From Rossellomorea sp. AcN35-11 (GTDB taxonomy: Bacteria > Bacillota > Bacilli > Bacillales > Bacillaceae_B), in NCBI GenBank assembly GCA_030388825.1, contig CP128835.1, forward strand, positions 4,032,001 through 4,096,000: a stretch of 64,000 bases of DNA. Reading direction: 5' to 3'. The translations under genes and the position numbers were made by a program. This document shows positions 1-11,800 of this stretch, piece after piece; within the stretch, counting starts at the first letter, position 1; each line of letters starts with the position of its first letter. The notes beneath the pieces are model-generated. The model saw only the letters and a program-made list of their open reading frames with translations, did no database searches and was not told the origin of the DNA.

Positions 1-165
1 AAAACATTAACTACCGAGTCCTTTTTGACGATGGTTGCCGTGGATGATAACGGGAAGCCGAAGCCGGTACCAAAGGTCATTCCTCATTCAGAAGAAGAGA
101 CAAGACTGTTCAAGACTGCCCCGCTACGGAAAGAGCACAGGAAGAATCGGGCACTCATCCTTTAA
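1..165 (+). CDS. Acyl-CoA thioesterase (hotdog), C-terminal part
   Basis: The window opens inside a reading frame that runs from base 1 to a TAA at 163-165 and has no start here. The residues SFLTMVAVDDNGKPKPVPKV match the end of the YkhA-type acyl-CoA thioesterases (hotdog fold), where a strand ending in the phrase DDNGKPKPVP is followed by a charged tail. The tail here (EEETRLFKTAPLRKEHRKNR) is typical of that family. These enzymes hydrolyse acyl-CoA to free acid and CoA in the cytosol. Only about 54 residues are visible, so the catalytic part cannot be judged. Confidence 0.75.
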   Translation, partial: KTLTTESFLTMVAVDDNGKPKPVPKVIPHSEEETRLFKTAPLRKEHRKNRALIL

Positions 166-173
166 TCACAAAC

Positions 174-210
174 AAACACTCAGTGATTCTCACATCTCTG
201 AGTGTTTTTT
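174..210 (+). terminator. Rho-independent terminator after the thioesterase
   Basis: Arms AAACACTCAG (174-183) and CTGAGTGTTT (199-208) form a perfect stem and are followed by a T run. It starts 9 nt after the stop codon. Confidence 0.85.
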
Positions 211-309
211 CTAGCTTTCGTTTCCTGCCGTCTTCAGCCTTTCATCTGCTCATGTTTCAATGTAAATTGATCATTTGAAGAAACGACAGAACCATCTTGG
301 TTTGATTCT

Positions 310-1254
310 TCAGCTTTTTTTCTTCACTTCAGCCCCTTCCCCCTCAATCAATGCACTCCTTAATATGCTGCTGATAGAATTCACACATAGAATCAGGACG
401 GCGAATAAAGAGAGCGGAACGACAACAAGCATGGGGCGTAGAAAAATCTGCTGAATATTGATGGCAACCGTAGCAGCCCATTCATTTGTTTCAGAAAAAT
501 AGACCGGAATGCTTTCCATGATGCCAAAGTTGGCAATTTTCAAGCCGCCAAGACACATATGAAGGACGCCCAGCTGAATGAGCAGAGCCAGTGTCTGGGA
601 TACCTGTTCTGAAAACAGGACAATGGAGTGTCTTCTGAACTGAGGAAGCAGATGCTGTTTGAATAGATGAAACTTTCCCGCTCCCATCGTCTTCGACACC
701 TGGATAAATTCGCTCTTCATAAAGAGCTTCATCTCTTCTCCTAAGTAAATTCCTAGAGATGGGAGGGTAACAGCGGCAATCGCAATCACCTGAATAAAGA
801 AATATCGATTCGAAGGAAGCACCCCGGTCTGAAAGGCTCCTTCCAGGGGAATCAGCAATGCATACACGATGATGACAAGGGGAATGTATTGAAAAGACTC
901 CCCCATCCCTTTCATGAATCTTCCTGCCAAACGTGGGAGGAATGTATACATAACAGCAAAGAAAAAACCTAACACCATTCGCAATAGAGCGATTGCCAGT
1001 GCTGCAAATATGGTATACTTCGCTCCGGTTAATAGTAATAGAAAGAAGTTCCTTCCCAGTTTATCACTTCCTAAAGGAGGCATCTCGCCCGGGGTGAATG
1101 GGGGAGCAGCTATCACCCTGCCATTTTCATCTGATAGATAATTCACTGCTTCGTCATAATCAGGTTTCAGAACGGGCACCAGAAAGCCGGCCACAATGAA
1201 TAGAATTATAACCAGGATGGGAAGGGCCATACGTTTGGCCATCCAGCTATTCAT
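310..1254 (-). CDS. ABC transporter permease, DppC/OppC type
   Basis: This is a multi-spanning permease of the peptide/nickel type. An N-terminal transmembrane segment is followed by an extracytoplasmic loop with PPLGSDKLGRNFF, the DppC-type signature (normally hPLGTDxLGRD). The permease core with an EAA-like cytoplasmic loop (around KTMGAGKFHLFKQHLLPQ) and a last membrane helix follow. The start chosen is the ATG at 1254, which has a strong AAAGGAGGTGAG site; an ATG at 1263 has none. It overlaps the end of the upstream permease by 8 bp, so the two are translationally coupled. No ATPase or binding protein is in the window, and the partner permease is broken, so the transporter may be non-functional. 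Confidence 0.75.
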   Translation of the reverse strand: MNSWMAKRMALPILVIILFIVAGFLVPVLKPDYDEAVNYLSDENGRVIAAPPFTPGEMPPLGSDKLGRNFFLLLLTGAKYTIFAALAIALLRMVLGFFFAVMYTFLPRLAGRFMKGMGESFQYIPLVIIVYALLIPLEGAFQTGVLPSNRYFFIQVIAIAAVTLPSLGIYLGEEMKLFMKSEFIQVSKTMGAGKFHLFKQHLLPQFRRHSIVLFSEQVSQTLALLIQLGVLHMCLGGLKIANFGIMESIPVYFSETNEWAATVAINIQQIFLRPMLVVVPLSLFAVLILCVNSISSILRSALIEGEGAEVKKKS

Positions 1255-2138
1255 GCTGCTCACCTCCTTTCAACCATTTAGATAGAATCATAGATCCTAT
1301 CGTGAATACGATAAAAAATGGGATAAAAATGAGAAGCATCCCAAGAAAGAAAGCGGCCGGCGAATTCGTGGCCGTACGCAGTAATGTTTGCATGAATCCA
1401 TTGATGTTAAAGAGAAGTTCAATGATTAATAGGTTTGAAAGCATGAGTAAAAAGATAGGCTTCAAATGAAAGAAGAAATGAACCCAGACATTACGGAACA
1501 GATGATGCCAGACCGTATAGGACTTCCTGAAGCCCTTTGAATAGGAAAACTCGACATACGGCTTCGTTTCCTCTTCTTTTAGTTGAAAGAGGAATTGTTT
1601 TAATAAGAAGACTACTGGTAATACCGATAAACATAGTATAGGCAATATGTAAATCCGTTCTTCCCCTAGTGCATAAATATCAAATACTAACAGACCTGTC
1701 TCTTTAAATAACCATATAATGAAAAGCTGGAATAAAACGACGATAAAGACATCTGGTAACGCATCCAATACATTGACGATTCTGGAAGAGAAGCGATAGG
1801 CGTTCCTGGGCAGCAGGCAGCAGCATAAGAGTATAGCTCAGGATAACCGCCATAAGAATCGCCAATAAGAATGAACTGAATAATAGTAGAAAGGAGTAGG
1901 AATATGTACTGGCAAAGACCTCTGAAATGGGATATTGCTTATTTCCCTCTCCCCAGTAAATTTGTATGAACGATGGATTCATGATTTCCGTTAAAGTCTG
2001 GTCCAGGCGCTCAAGATAGCCAGCCACATTAATCAGTAGTTCAGTATCATATGCTAAGAGCGAACCGATTCCACTGAGGAAATACAACCCTAAAACGACA
2101 ACAAAAAAATGAAAGGGAATTTCAAGCACCCTTTTCAT
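1247..2138 (-). pseudogene. ABC transporter permease, frameshifted by a 7-bp tandem duplication
   Basis: Two overlapping frames (2138 to 1704 and 1768 to 1247) together make one permease of about 295 residues. The first frame carries an N-terminal helix and a second helix ending in LMLLP. The second frame carries the remaining helices. The join is explained by a perfect direct duplication GCAGCAG-GCAGCAG at 1810-1823: removing one 7-bp copy restores an open frame reading LMLLPRNAYRFSSRIVNVLDALPDVF through the cytoplasmic loop. This is therefore a slippage or duplication mutation in an otherwise intact DppB-like gene that was the partner of the downstream permease. The two genes overlap, as in an operon. 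Confidence 0.8.
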
Positions 2139-2297
2139 AGTATCCCTCCTGATTTTTTACCAATTAAATACATTTTTCTAGATTAATGTTACAGTAATGT
2201 AATATAATTGTAAACACTCGTTTCTACTTTGATGACACTATCCAAATAGGTTTCATACCCAAACTGAACTGCCAATAAGAATACAGCAGAAAGATGT

Positions 2298-2969
2298 GTG
2301 ATAAAGATGAAAAAGAATTTTGTATTACTGGATCTGTTGATCTATGCTGCTCTTCCCCTCTTTGTTTGGAACATCATGAGAGATTACATAGGAGATTATT
2401 ATGCCATGCTCCTTTCTTCAGTACCAGGTATCATTTATACCATCTACCGGTTTATTGAAATGAAGAAAATAAATACGTTCGGTTTATTCATTTTAGTCAC
2501 TTTGGTGTCCAGCACTCTCATAGAGATATTGGCCGGTTCATCACTCCAGCTCCTGTGGAATCAAGTATACTATGCGGCTGGTTTGAGTTTCTTTTTCCTC
2601 CTCACCATGGTGTTCCGAAAGCCGATCTCCCTTTTCTTTGGACTAGATTTTGCAGAACTACAAGGATACGACCGTACCTTTAGTAAACACCTCTATTACA
2701 AGAAGCCCATTTTTATGATCTTTCAGTTGATCACTCTATGTTTTGCCTTAAGAAGTGGAATTCTTGCAATGGTCAAGGCATGGCTTATTAAGGAGTACGG
2801 TGTGGAAGCCTTTGATAAAGGAATCATCCTTCGACAGGCATTTAGCTGGATAATGTCAGGGGTTGCGGTTGTCGGTTTCATTTATATAGGGAAGATCATA
2901 AACGACTCTCCATCCCTGGTGAAAGAAGTGGAGAATGAGCTGGATAATAAGGAGAGTGAAAGCGTATAG
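2298..2969 (+). CDS. VC0807-like integral membrane protein
   Basis: A 223-residue protein with about six hydrophobic segments. It contains the phrases PLFVWNIMRDYIGDYYAMLLSSVPG and FRKPISLFFGLDF, which resemble the VC0807 family of uncharacterised membrane proteins (an SSVPG motif in helix 2 and an RPxS motif after helix 4). The tail is short and acidic. The start could be the GTG at 2298 or the ATG at 2307; neither has a strong ribosome site. It is transcribed alone, divergently from the broken permease operon. Its function is unknown. Confidence 0.65.
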   Translation: MIKMKKNFVLLDLLIYAALPLFVWNIMRDYIGDYYAMLLSSVPGIIYTIYRFIEMKKINTFGLFILVTLVSSTLIEILAGSSLQLLWNQVYYAAGLSFFFLLTMVFRKPISLFFGLDFAELQGYDRTFSKHLYYKKPIFMIFQLITLCFALRSGILAMVKAWLIKEYGVEAFDKGIILRQAFSWIMSGVAVVGFIYIGKIINDSPSLVKEVENELDNKESESV

Positions 2970-3103
2970 TCAGTAGTCAGGTGAGATTGAAAGCATCTAT
3001 ATGGTATCTTTAGATTCCAGGTTCATTCCTTATTGATATCGATACTACAAACCTCCCATCCTACATACACATGTATGGAACCCCTTCGGAAGGAGAGTGC
3101 TTA

Positions 3104-3343
3104 ATGTATCGTTACGACCGTAACCATGGGATGAATGGAAATACTTCATATACCACGCGGATCGACCCATTCGTCGTGAACCGGCTTCAAACCCTCATGG
3201 GAAAGACGCTTATTGTAGAGACAACGAAAGATACGATCCGGGGTGATCTGATCGAAGTTCAACCGGATCATATCAGCTTACAGGCAGGTGATTCAGTCTC
3301 TTTTGTCAGGATCCAACAAATCGTCTCCATCATGCAGGTGTAA
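3104..3343 (+). CDS. YuzF-like DUF2642 protein
   Basis: A 79-residue protein. The start at 3104 is supported by the ribosome site GGAAGGAGAG; an in-frame ATG at 3071 lacks one. The core DPFVVNRLQTLMGKTLIVET, followed by RGDLIEVQPDHISLQ and FVRIQQIVSIM, matches DUF2642 (YuzF; also related to the GerQ core), a small Sm-like beta domain found in spore formers. The N-terminus (MYRYDRNHGMNGNTSY) is polar and low in complexity, as in spore-coat-associated proteins. A coat role is inference only. Confidence 0.75.
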   Translation: MYRYDRNHGMNGNTSYTTRIDPFVVNRLQTLMGKTLIVETTKDTIRGDLIEVQPDHISLQAGDSVSFVRIQQIVSIMQV

Positions 3344-3420
3344 AGAAAAATTTCATCGTTTCCTGCGTTCACTTCCCCCGTTCCCACACATAGAATAACC
3401 GTGAGAGGAGGCATAATAAA

Positions 3421-3606
3421 ATGGATCGTTTCATTCTTTTAATGCTGGCGGGTATTTTATCTGGATTCGCTTTACTGAGAGCTCCTTTGGCAGAAACATT
3501 TCTAGCAAGCTTTTCCCCGGTAACGGACATCATCGGCATCTTAGCCATTCTCATATTCTCACTTTTCCTCATCTTTAAAGGCGTCCTTGAAATACTGGGT
3601 AAATAA
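3421..3606 (+). CDS. Small hypothetical membrane protein
   Basis: A 61-residue protein with two hydrophobic segments (about residues 3-21 and 35-57) and a lysine-containing tail. The ATG follows a good GAGAGGAGG site, and the frame ends 2 nt before a strong terminator, so it is probably a real gene. I do not recognise a family. Confidence 0.6.
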   Translation: MDRFILLMLAGILSGFALLRAPLAETFLASFSPVTDIIGILAILIFSLFLIFKGVLEILGK

Positions 3607-3607
3607 A

Positions 3608-3647
3608 CAAAGTGACTCAGATACCCTCTGAGTCACTTTGTTTTTTT
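3608..3647 (+). terminator. Strong terminator
   Basis: Arms CAAAGTGACTCAGA (3608-3621) and TCTGAGTCACTTTG (3627-3640) pair perfectly across a 5-nt loop and are followed by seven T. It ends the small membrane protein gene. Confidence 0.9.
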
Positions 3648-3667
3648 GTCTATCCAACACAGAAATC

Positions 3668-3680
3668 GGGGACGGACCTC
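3668..3680. repeat. GGGACGGACC repeat, single arm on the sqhC stop codon
   Basis: The sequence GGGGACGGACCTC matches one arm of the dispersed inverted repeat of this window. Bases 3679-3681 are the TGA stop of sqhC on the other strand, so the repeat overlaps the end of that gene. No second arm was found within 100 bp. Confidence 0.75.
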
Positions 3681-5547
3681 ACCCGAATTTCTCCTTATAC
3701 CGGCCAAGAGTGAGGAGGGGCCATATCCAATTATAGCTGTGATAGTGAATATAAAAATTCCCTGGCAGGCCACTGCCTGTAGGGTATGTGTGAGAAATAT
3801 CTTCCTCCTTGCCAGTCACCAATTCAAGCAGCGACATGATTCCGAGGTCTATGGCAGGAGTCGGCTTATCTTCAATTGAAATCAAGGCCTCGAGTGCCCA
3901 TGCGGTTTGAGAAGGCGTACTGAAGGAAAGGGGGACGTATGTCTTCCTCTGATCGCTGTAGCATGATTCCCCCCAGCCCCCATCCTTGTGTTGAATACGT
4001 TCCAACCATCCTTTGGCTCTTTGAATATGCTCATTTGAGGAAGAGACTCCAACCGCCTTCATTCCCGTGATGGCTGCCCATGTTCCATAGATGTAGCAGA
4101 CCCCCCATCTACCATACCAGGAACCATCGGCCTGTTGCATCAGCTTGAGCCATTGAACCCCCTTTTCCACCTGAGAATGGTCCATGGTTAGACCTGCCCT
4201 GCTGCCGAGAAACTCTAAAGCTCTCCCTGTCAGATCAGGAGTCGACGGGTCAATGGCTGCCTCTTCTGCTCCGTCCATTGGAAAAGAGGTGAGAATACCT
4301 TTAGATTTATTTCGTTCAAACGCCGGCCAGCCTCCATCACGGTTCTGCATACCGAGAACCCAATCAATGCCGCGATCCCACGATTTCCGTACGTTTGGAT
4401 GTTCTGCAGCCGAATATGTGAGAGACCTCAAGGCAGCTGTCGTGTCATCCACATCAGGATGGATGCTATTGCTCGATGAAAAGCCCCATCCCCCAGGTTT
4501 CACTGCGCTCTCCATGGCCCAATCCCCATACCTGAAGTGCTGTTTTTTTAAAAGGTACTTTACAGCATTTTCTATAGAATATTCCCCCGGATCCACCCCT
4601 GCTTCCTGAAGTGCATAACTGATCAACGCCGTATCCCATATCGTGGAGGGGGAATTTTGGACATGGGTGCCTTTCTTTGTTTCACAAGTCATGTCTTTTA
4701 ACCCTTTTATGGCCTTCACAATAATGGGATCATCCTTTTTTCGTCCTGATGCCAGCAAGGCATACAGCATAAAGAAGGTGGTGCTGAAGTAACTCAGATA
4801 CGTTCCATCTGATTCGATCCGCTGGAGCATGTACTCTTGGGCAAACTGTTGTGATTGTTGATGGAGATTGGCTGGAAGACCTGCGATCGCCTGGAGGCCT
4901 TCATTGATCTTAGAATATAAATTCAACTCACGCTTCCCATACCTTGCTTCATAGGGGGCTCGGGACAAATGTGACATATGGGGAATGTTGTTCATTTTCA
5001 AGATGAACCGCTGACTTTTCAACAGTAAAAGTGGGGCTACATGGGCCCTTGCATAGCTGCTCAAGTCCCAGAAGTTTAGTGGGAATTGCTTTGGGATCAA
5101 TAGAAATTCTATGGGAACGGGAAGTATATGCCTCCAATCGTATTGCCCATGTATGGCAAGCATACATTTCGTGATCGAGTGTGCCTTATGAAAACCTCCT
5201 TTTGCCTCTATGAAACGTCCGGCTTTATCGAGTCGTTGATCATCGTCCTGTACCATTCCGCTATACTTCAAGGCAAAGTAGGCTTCAATGGTGGAAGACA
5301 GATTCCCTTCCTTCTCATCATGAAAAAGCTTCCATGTCCCTTCTCTTGACTGCAGCTTCCAGAGACGGTTAACGAGCCGTCCGACAAGCTCTTCATCATC
5401 CATCTCAAAGGACCTCAGAAGAATAATCATATAGGCATCCGTCATTAAACTGTTCTCAAAGCAGAAAGACCACTTTCCCTCTGTATTCTGTTTAGACTGG
5501 AGGTCATTCACAAGCCCTGTAATCGTATTCTCAACCTTTTTTTTCAT
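3679..5547 (-). CDS. sqhC: Squalene-hopene / sporulenol-type triterpene cyclase
   Basis: A 622-residue class II triterpene cyclase that acts at the membrane, converting a linear C30/C35 polyprene to a polycyclic product. The acidic motif DVDDTTAALR near residue 365 supplies the protonating aspartate (DXDD). Several QW-type repeats are visible (for example QNRDGGWPAF, QQADGSWYGRWG and QHKDGGWGE). The length matches B. subtilis SqhC, the sporulenol synthase that makes spore-associated lipids, and the spore-forming context favours that product over hopene. The gene stands alone. Its stop codon lies inside a repeat arm, so the last residues may differ from those of relatives. Confidence 0.9.
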   Translation of the reverse strand: MKKKVENTITGLVNDLQSKQNTEGKWSFCFENSLMTDAYMIILLRSFEMDDEELVGRLVNRLWKLQSREGTWKLFHDEKEGNLSSTIEAYFALKYSGMVQDDDQRLDKAGRFIEAKGGFHKAHSITKCMLAIHGQYDWRHILPVPIEFLLIPKQFPLNFWDLSSYARAHVAPLLLLKSQRFILKMNNIPHMSHLSRAPYEARYGKRELNLYSKINEGLQAIAGLPANLHQQSQQFAQEYMLQRIESDGTYLSYFSTTFFMLYALLASGRKKDDPIIVKAIKGLKDMTCETKKGTHVQNSPSTIWDTALISYALQEAGVDPGEYSIENAVKYLLKKQHFRYGDWAMESAVKPGGWGFSSSNSIHPDVDDTTAALRSLTYSAAEHPNVRKSWDRGIDWVLGMQNRDGGWPAFERNKSKGILTSFPMDGAEEAAIDPSTPDLTGRALEFLGSRAGLTMDHSQVEKGVQWLKLMQQADGSWYGRWGVCYIYGTWAAITGMKAVGVSSSNEHIQRAKGWLERIQHKDGGWGESCYSDQRKTYVPLSFSTPSQTAWALEALISIEDKPTPAIDLGIMSLLELVTGKEEDISHTYPTGSGLPGNFYIHYHSYNWIWPLLTLGRYKEKFG

Positions 5548-5616
5548 ATATTGTTCCTCCCGGCATTCTCTCTGTTGTCATATATATGTGAAGAACCCGG
5601 GTACTAGTAGTAAGAC

Positions 5617-5659
5617 AAAAAGAAGAACCTGCTCTCCGGTCCAAAGGGCAGGCTCTTTC
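5617..5659 (-). terminator. Terminator of the DUF2161 gene
   Basis: On the minus strand AGAGCCTGC and GCAGGTTCT pair and are followed by a T-rich tract. It begins at the stop codon of the gene ending at 5659. Confidence 0.7.
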
Positions 5660-6372
5660 TATTGATCTTCCATTTTTTCTGTGTAGTAACGTACAAGTTC
5701 AGGATACTCCTTAAGCTCCTTTTCCCCCTGGTACGCAAGCTGATAGACTCCTCTTTTCACCCTCTCAAACCAGCGGTAGTAATTCTTCTGAAGGATGGAG
5801 GGAGTTTTGGCACCTGTTCCAAGTTTCACTAAATCTCTTGGGGACATGGGCCCGTATTTTTCCAGGAGACAGGCAATCTGGATGCAGTTTTCCTTATAGG
5901 CTGTCATAATCTTCGTCTTGTTGCTTCCGCCTACATTGTAATCTGCACTGCGACCTTCGATTTCTTTCACAAGGGCATCCCGCTTGCGTTTACCGTTCTT
6001 CATACTCTTCTTCCGGTCAAATACTTCCGGATGAATCACAAACTCAAGCTTCGGCGTTTTGGTTGTATACGACACCGTAATCAACCCAAGCTCTAACCGC
6101 CTGACTAAATGACACACATCATTCCATCGCTTTGAGCGGGGACGCTTCGGTTTCGGTATCGCAATATACACAAGATCCGTCAGCCGCTGACGCTTTGTAG
6201 CCTGAATCAGGAGCTCCACATTCAAGGAAAGCTTCAATTCAACGATGACCAGCTCATCTTCCTTGATGGCGGTCACATCGCAATCATTCACTTCACCATT
6301 CACCTGATAACCCAGCTTATGAAAATGCTTCTGGATCGGTTGATACAGATCCGACTCTTTTCGTTTCTTCAT
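5659..6372 (-). CDS. DUF2161 protein, putative PD-(D/E)XK nuclease fold
   Basis: A 237-residue soluble protein. The N-terminal third holds the nuclease-like pattern: Glu in LYQPIQKHFHKLGYQVNGEV, then CDVTAIKEDELVIVELKLS, which gives the D-(x)n-E-x-K arrangement. This is the DUF2161 family of putative PD-(D/E)XK phosphodiesterases. The middle is highly basic (KPKRPRSKRW, KKSMKNGKRKRD), and the C-terminal region (PMSPRDLVKLGTG) resembles a winged-helix DNA-binding element. Activity and substrate are unknown. It is monocistronic with its own terminator. Confidence 0.75.
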   Translation of the reverse strand: MKKRKESDLYQPIQKHFHKLGYQVNGEVNDCDVTAIKEDELVIVELKLSLNVELLIQATKRQRLTDLVYIAIPKPKRPRSKRWNDVCHLVRRLELGLITVSYTTKTPKLEFVIHPEVFDRKKSMKNGKRKRDALVKEIEGRSADYNVGGSNKTKIMTAYKENCIQIACLLEKYGPMSPRDLVKLGTGAKTPSILQKNYYRWFERVKRGVYQLAYQGEKELKEYPELVRYYTEKMEDQ

Positions 6373-6485
6373 AGGGTAAAAAACCTTTCCGGGAAAAAAT
6401 TCTATACAATAAAGTATAGACTATCCATGGAATTTTTCCAGTTTAGGAGAAAAAGAGAAAAGGGCATTTTTCAGGGTGTGGAGGT

Positions 6486-7044
6486 TTATTCTGCTTTTTG
6501 AAAGGATGTTTCCAGGTGATTGACTGTCATATTAACCAGTAAAATCAAGAGTGAATAAGCCATTACAGGAAAAAACACGATATAAGGCTCCAATAATAAC
6601 TCCCCGTACCGACTGCCGATCAGCCCGGACCATTCATAAGTAAAAGTGGAATACACATTGTACTCATCATGTTCTTGTCCCGAAGTGATGACTGTCCCTC
6701 CTATAAAAATATGAAAAACAGCAAGATGCAGCAGGAGAGTAAGGACCTGTACAAGCTGTCTTCCTGTCATGATGATAAGTCTCGGGAAGAGATGGGGAAA
6801 TACATGCCTTCTTGCTCGATGGAAGGATGATCCCCCGAGGACCCTGGCACTATCCATGAAATCAAGACAATGGATATGCCGTACGGTTTCTCCGATCATT
6901 TTAGCCAATACAGGTACACCCGCCAAGATAAGAACCACCAGTTGCAGGAGAATGGATTGAGTCAACCCAAGGGGAGGTGCACTTCTGAGTTCATACAGGA
7001 AAAAAAGGCGAAAGCCAAATCATCACCAGAAGCGACTGGGGCAT
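6486..7044 (-). pseudogene. Truncated and frameshifted DppC-like permease remnant
   Basis: The frame from 6965 down is the C-terminal half of a permease related to the one at 310-1254. The two align around LVQVLTLLLHLAVFHIFIGG and VSQTLALLIQLGVLHMCLGG, and both have a final helix rich in L/V/N. Reading upstream, the same frame can be extended to an ATG at 7044 (MPQSLLVMIWLSPFFLYELR) only if one base is removed from an A7 run at 7000-7006. Even then it is only about 186 residues, so the N-terminal half is missing. No partner genes are nearby. It looks like a decaying duplicate of a peptide transporter locus. Confidence 0.6.
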
Positions 7045-7178
7045 AAAGGTGAAAAAACAATCTCAACGCCCATCCATACTCCCCTCCCAAATGATTCGTT
7101 ATCCATCTAATCAAATTCTAAAACTGGATAAATTAAACATAATCTACTGTATCTGGATCATCCTGTCAAGAGGGATTG

Positions 7179-7318
7179 GAGGGACGGACCTTGGGAGAGT
7201 ATCAGACAAATCGTGTACCGTATGGGAGCAGGATCCTAGGCAGGGGAGGGTCCGTCCCTCTCAGCGCCAACAAAAAAACCCCCATCAGGCATCCAGCCTG
7301 ACGGAGGTCCGTCCCTCT
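7179..7318. repeat. GGGACGGACC repeat cluster, three arms after gltD
   Basis: Arm 1 is GAGGGACGGACCTT (7179-7192) and arm 2 is GAGGGTCCGTCCCTCT (7246-7261), facing it about 53 bp away. Arm 3 is GGAGGTCCGTCCCTCT (7303-7318), in the same orientation as arm 2. Arm 3 fits between the gltD stop (7320-7322) and the gltBD terminator. No gene was found between 7045 and 7319. Confidence 0.85.
7272..7305 (-). terminator. gltBD terminator
   Basis: On the minus strand GTCAGGC and GCCTGAT pair across TGGAT, the stem continues into a G-rich part, and seven T follow (A7 at 7272-7278 on the plus strand). It ends the glutamate synthase operon. Confidence 0.8.
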
Positions 7319-7319
7319 A

Positions 7320-8807
<1,488 letters not shown>

Positions 8808-8824
8808 TGTATCCCCCTCCCTGA

Positions 8825-11800
8825 TTAATTAGCCGGTTCCAATACTTTTTTCTCTTCTTTGGTACCTTCTTCGAATGCTGCCATTTCTGCATCGAATTTC
8901 TCTAATCCACTGTTTTCAAGCTCACTGATCCGCTCCCTCATCTTGAGGTATGATTTCGGGATGACTCGTACGAATTTAGATACGTAGGAATCCCAGTTGG
9001 CCAGAATCTTTTTACCGTTATTGCTGTTTGTATAGTGAACATATTTTTCGATCATATCGTATACATCTTTCATCTCTTCAGGATCAAATAAAGGCTGTAC
9101 AAGGACAAGCTCCTGATTGCAACGTGATCGGAAGTTGTCGTCTTCATCAAGGACATATGCAACTCCACCTGACATACCTGCAGCAAAGTTTCGTCCTGTT
9201 AGACCAAGCACGACGACCTTCCCGCCTGTCATATACTCACAGCCGTGATCTCCTACACTTTCAACGACGACCTGTGCTCCACTGTTACGTACACAGAAGC
9301 GCTCGCCTGCCACTCCATAAATGTATGCTTCTCCACCGGATGCACCATAGAAGGATACGTTACCGATGATTGTGTTTCGTTCTGGAATGAACGTAGCAGT
9401 CGGATCAGGATGAACGATGATCTTTCCGCCTGATAAACCTTTTCCTACAAAATCATTTGAATCCCCGACCAGTCTCAAAGTCAGTCCCTTTGGAATAAAG
9501 GCACCGAAACTTTGTCCGGCAGAGCCTTTGAACGTTAAACGGATCGTATCTTCAGGTAACCCTTCCGCTCCGTATCGTTTGGTAATTTCACTGCCGAGCA
9601 TCGTTCCCGTTACACGGTGTATATTCCGGATCGCTGTCGTCCATTCTACCGGTTCTCCCGTTTCGATGGATTTGCGGCAGCGAGGAATGAGCTCTTGATA
9701 ATCCAACGTTTTCTCAAGCTCGTGATCCTGCTTTCGTGTCGCATATCGCCCCACCTTTTCCGGCACATCCGGCTGATGCAGGAGAGCAGAAAGGTCAATG
9801 CCTTTTCCTTTCCAATGATCGATCGCTTCATTCGCTTCAAGGATATCAGTTCTTCCGATCATTTCGTCAATGGTCCTGAATCCAAGCTCAGCCATCAGTT
9901 CTCTTGTTTCCTGTGCAACAAAACGCATAAAGTTGGCCACATGCTCAGGATCCCCCGTATACTTTTTACGTAAATCCGGGTCCTGTGTCGCTATTCCCAC
10001 AGGACATGTGTTCATATGGCACACACGCATCATGACGCAGCCCAGAACGACTAGAGGGGCAGTAGAGAATCCATACTCTTCCGCTCCCAAGAGAGATGCT
10101 ACTACTACATCCCTGCCGGTCATCATCTTCCCGTCCGTTTCGACGACGATTCGGTCGCGAAGACGGTTCAACAACAGGGTCTGATGAGCTTCCGCCAGAC
10201 CAATTTCCCATGGAAGTCCCGTATGTTTCAGGCTGGTTCTCGGTGCAGCACCGGTCCCTCCGTCATATCCGCTGATCAGGACAACATCCGCCCGGCCTTT
10301 TGCCACACCTGCAGCGATGGTCCCTACACCTACAGCTGAAACAAGCTTCACACTGATACGTGCCTGCGGATTGGCATTTTTCAGGTTATATATCAATTCG
10401 GCAAGATCTTCAATCGAATAGATATCGTGATGAGGAGGAGGCGAAATCAGTTCCACTCCTGGAGTGGAGCCCCTTACTTCAGCTACCCATGGATATACCT
10501 TTTTGCCGGGAAGATGCCCCCCCTCACCAGGCTTCGCACCCTGTGCCACCTTGATTTGGATTTCGTCGGCGTTCACCAGATAATGGCTTGTTACACCGAA
10601 ACGACCGGAAGCAACTTGTTTGATGGAGCTCCGTCTGGAATCCCCATTTTCATCCGGCGTGAAGCGATCGGGGTGTTCCCCGCCTTCTCCAGAATTGCTT
10701 CGTCCACCAATTTTATTCATGGCAATCGCTAACGCTTCATGGGCTTCCTGGCTGATGGAGCCGAATGACATGGCACCTGTCTTGAATCGGCGACAGATTG
10801 CTTCGACTGATTCGACCTCTTCGATCGGGATGGACTTCGTTTCTTTAAAGGAAAGGAGTCCCCGGAGTGATTGCAGATTCTGTTTTTCATCTGTCAACAT
10901 GGTCGAATATTTCTTGAATAGCTCATAATCATTCGTACGGCAAGCATGTTGAAGAGTATGGATCGTGCTTGGATTATAGGCATGATCCTCTCCATTTTTA
11001 CGATATTGGAATTCATCTCCCGATTCCAACGTACGCTGATTATCTTTTCGGTCATTGAAGGCTTTTCTGTGCCTTAACAGCACCTCTTTCTCAATGATAT
11101 CCATTCCGATCCCACCAAGTCTTGACGCAGTACGGGTGAAATATTTATCAATCACATCTTTGTGGATACCGACTGCTTCAAAGATCTGGGCACCACGGTA
11201 GCTTTGAATGGTTGAAATACCCATTTTGGATAATACTTTAATGACACCGTCCGTCCCTGATTTGATGTAGCTTTTCACCGCTTGTTCGTATGTGGTGTCC
11301 TTAAGTTCACTCTTTTCCATAAGGTCACGGAGGGTTTCAAAGACCAGGTACGGATTAATGGCTTCAGCCCCGTATCCGAGAAGTGTAGCAAAGTGGTGGA
11401 CCTCCCTCGGTTCCCCTGACTCTAATAGAAGGCTGACCGTCGTACGCGTCCCCTGGCGAATCAGATGATGATGAAGCCCTGAAACGGCAAGAAGTGCCGG
11501 AATAGCCGCTTTATCTTTTACAACTCCCCTGTCTGATAAGATCAGGAGGGTTGCACCGTCTTGAACGGCCCTGTCAGCTTTTTCATATAAAGCATCCAGT
11601 GCGCTCTCAAGCTGATTCTCCTCATCGGTTACATCAAATAAAATCGATAAAGTGACGGCCTTGAAGCCTTTTTCATTTTGATGACGAAGCTTTTCGAGCT
11701 CTTCACCGGTTAAAATCGGTGTCTTTAAATGGATATGCCTGCAGCTTTCAGGTCCAGGATTCACCAGATTCCCTTCAGCTCCGATCGTCGTACCGACAGA

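Noticed and set aside
9870..10928. Several plus-strand open frames over gltB
   Set aside because: All are shadows of the long gltB frame without ribosome sites.
11249..11259. GTCCGTCCCTG inside gltB resembling a repeat arm
   Set aside because: It lies in conserved gltB codons (SGTDG) with no second arm; a chance match.
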